The notes under the pieces were generated by a model. It made no database searches. It had not been told where the DNA came from and saw only the letters and a program-made list of their open reading frames with translations. 5,441 nt of DNA from an uncultured Acidobacteriota bacterium. Its GTDB lineage: Bacteria > Acidobacteriota > Vicinamibacteria > Vicinamibacterales > SCN-69-37. Shown here one piece after another: positions 4,611 to 5,441 of the stretch. The first letter of the stretch is position 1, and every line of letters starts with the position of its first letter. Position numbers and translations under genes: made by a program. The stretch lies in contig CALFMR010000064.1 of NCBI GenBank assembly GCA_937880585.1, forward strand, positions 1 to 5,441. The letters run 5' to 3'.

Positions 4611-5441
4611 ATGACCTCGGCCGCGCTCGCCGCGGTTGACGCCCGCCGTCTCACGTCGCGCGCGCTCGCGGACCTGTCCGACACGCTTCGAGTCGAGTCG
4701 CGTCTGCGCGTCGTCGCGGCCGGCAAGGCGGCCGTCGGCGCCGCGCGCGCCGTTGATGAAGACGCGGTCGTGGGGCCACGTCTCGTGGCCGGCGTCATGA
4801 CCGCGCCGGCAGATGCCGCGCCTAGCCCGGCGTGGCGGGCGTTCGCCGCGGCGCATCCACGTCCGAACGACGGCAGCGGCGAGGCCGCGCGCGCGGCGCT
4901 CACGCTGGCCGACGCCTGCCGCCGCGAAGGCGGCCTCCTGCTCGTGTGTTTGTCGGGCGGCGCGTCGGCGATGTTCGAGACGCCCGCCGACGGCCTCACG
5001 CTCGACGACGTTCGCGTCACGGGCGACGTGCTGCTCAAGTCGGGCGTGGACATCGCCGGCTTCAATCTCGTCCGGCGTCATCTCTCGGCGGTCAAGGGCG
5101 GCCAGCTCGCGGCGCGTGCCGGGCGCAGCGTGACACTCGCGATCTCGGACGTCTCCGGCCCGGTCGAGGATGATCCCGTCGTGATCGGGTCCGGACCGAC
5201 CGTCGCCGACGAGACGACGTTCGACGCGGCGATCGACGTCATCACGCGCCACGGACTGGCGGACGCGATCCCGCCGCGGGTGATGGCGCACCTGCGATCT
5301 GGCGCAGCCGGACGTGTGCCCGGTCCCGTTGCACCGGGCGATCCACGGCTCGCGCAGGCGGCCTATTGGCTCGTCGGATCGCGCCGCGACGCGATGCGTG
5401 CCGCGGCGGAGACGGCCGCGCGGCTTGGCTACCATGTCCAT
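4611..5441 (+). CDS. Glycerate 2-kinase, DUF4147/MOFRL family (N-terminal part)
   Basis: This enzyme family phosphorylates D-glycerate with ATP, normally giving 2-phosphoglycerate, which links glyoxylate, serine or sugar-acid breakdown to glycolysis. The 277 residues in the window cover the N-terminal DUF4147 domain: VVAAGKAAVGAAR, the HPRPNDGSGEAARAAL segment, LLLVCLSGGASAMFETP (phosphate-binding glycine/serine loop), LLKSGVDIAGFNLVRRHLS followed by AVKGGQLA, and ISDVSGPVEDDPVVIGSGPT followed by VADETTFDAA. The C-terminal MOFRL domain must lie beyond the right edge; no stop is seen. The start is uncertain: the ATG at 4611 has no ribosome site and gives a slightly short N-terminus, while the frame stays open upstream through NTLLRQHLAS, which also resembles the family, with only an ATT or CTG available as a start. 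The gene probably shares a transcript with the small gene before it. Confidence 0.9.
   Translation, partial: MTSAALAAVDARRLTSRALADLSDTLRVESRLRVVAAGKAAVGAARAVDEDAVVGPRLVAGVMTAPADAAPSPAWRAFAAAHPRPNDGSGEAARAALTLADACRREGGLLLVCLSGGASAMFETPADGLTLDDVRVTGDVLLKSGVDIAGFNLVRRHLSAVKGGQLAARAGRSVTLAISDVSGPVEDDPVVIGSGPTVADETTFDAAIDVITRHGLADAIPPRVMAHLRSGAAGRVPGPVAPGDPRLAQAAYWLVGSRRDAMRAAAETAARLGYHVH

Noticed and set aside
3272..5065. A 597-codon open frame on the minus strand, antisense to gatB, the small gene and the glycerate kinase
   Set aside because: It lies opposite three genes with clear family motifs or a promoter, has low-complexity Arg/Ala/Ser composition at its start and matches no family. Long antisense frames are expected at this GC content.
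4539..5441. A 300-codon open frame on the minus strand opposite the glycerate kinase
   Set aside because: The plus strand in this interval carries the full ordered set of glycerate kinase motifs; the minus frame is Arg-rich and unrecognisable.

Overview
The window is high-GC bacterial chromosome. The gene content (a stand-alone gatB, a SpoIID/LytB-type protein outside any sporulation cluster, an ECF sigma/anti-sigma pair, a DUF4147 glycerate kinase, and a gene start resembling the long N-terminus of some IspH proteins) suggests an Acidobacteriota-like organism, perhaps class Vicinamibacteria. That placement is an impression from gene style and not a proof. I see no rRNA, tRNA, CRISPR array, transposase or phage gene.

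Layout, left to right. Positions 1-76 hold the first 25 codons of a minus-strand gene that leaves the window, possibly ispH. Positions 77-325 have no gene but are full of short repeats and hairpins. A minus-strand two-gene operon follows: an ECF sigma factor (918-1592) and, overlapping its end by 14 bases, a membrane anti-sigma factor (326-931) with a zinc-binding HxxxCxxC motif. A candidate ECF-type promoter sits just upstream of the sigma gene, so the pair may control itself. Positions 1593-1755 are intergenic and hold three more hairpins. A minus-strand SpoIID/LytB-domain exported protein (1756-2769) comes next, diverging from gatB (2768-4207, plus strand); the two start codons share one CATG. 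A well-formed sigma-70-type promoter then drives a small cysteine-rich protein of unknown function (4268-4582), closely followed by a glycerate 2-kinase (4611 to beyond the right edge).

How the genes relate: only sigma/anti-sigma clearly act together. GatB is housekeeping (tRNA amidation) and its partners GatA and GatC are not in the window. The SpoIID-like protein acts on cell-wall peptidoglycan. The small protein and the glycerate kinase look co-transcribed, which is their only visible link.

No obvious new multi-gene system is present. The most unusual structure is a family of three short palindromes with a TTCA/TGAA loop, found after both minus-strand transcription units. Their stems differ in sequence but keep pairing, and one copy supplies the stop codon of the SpoIID-like gene.
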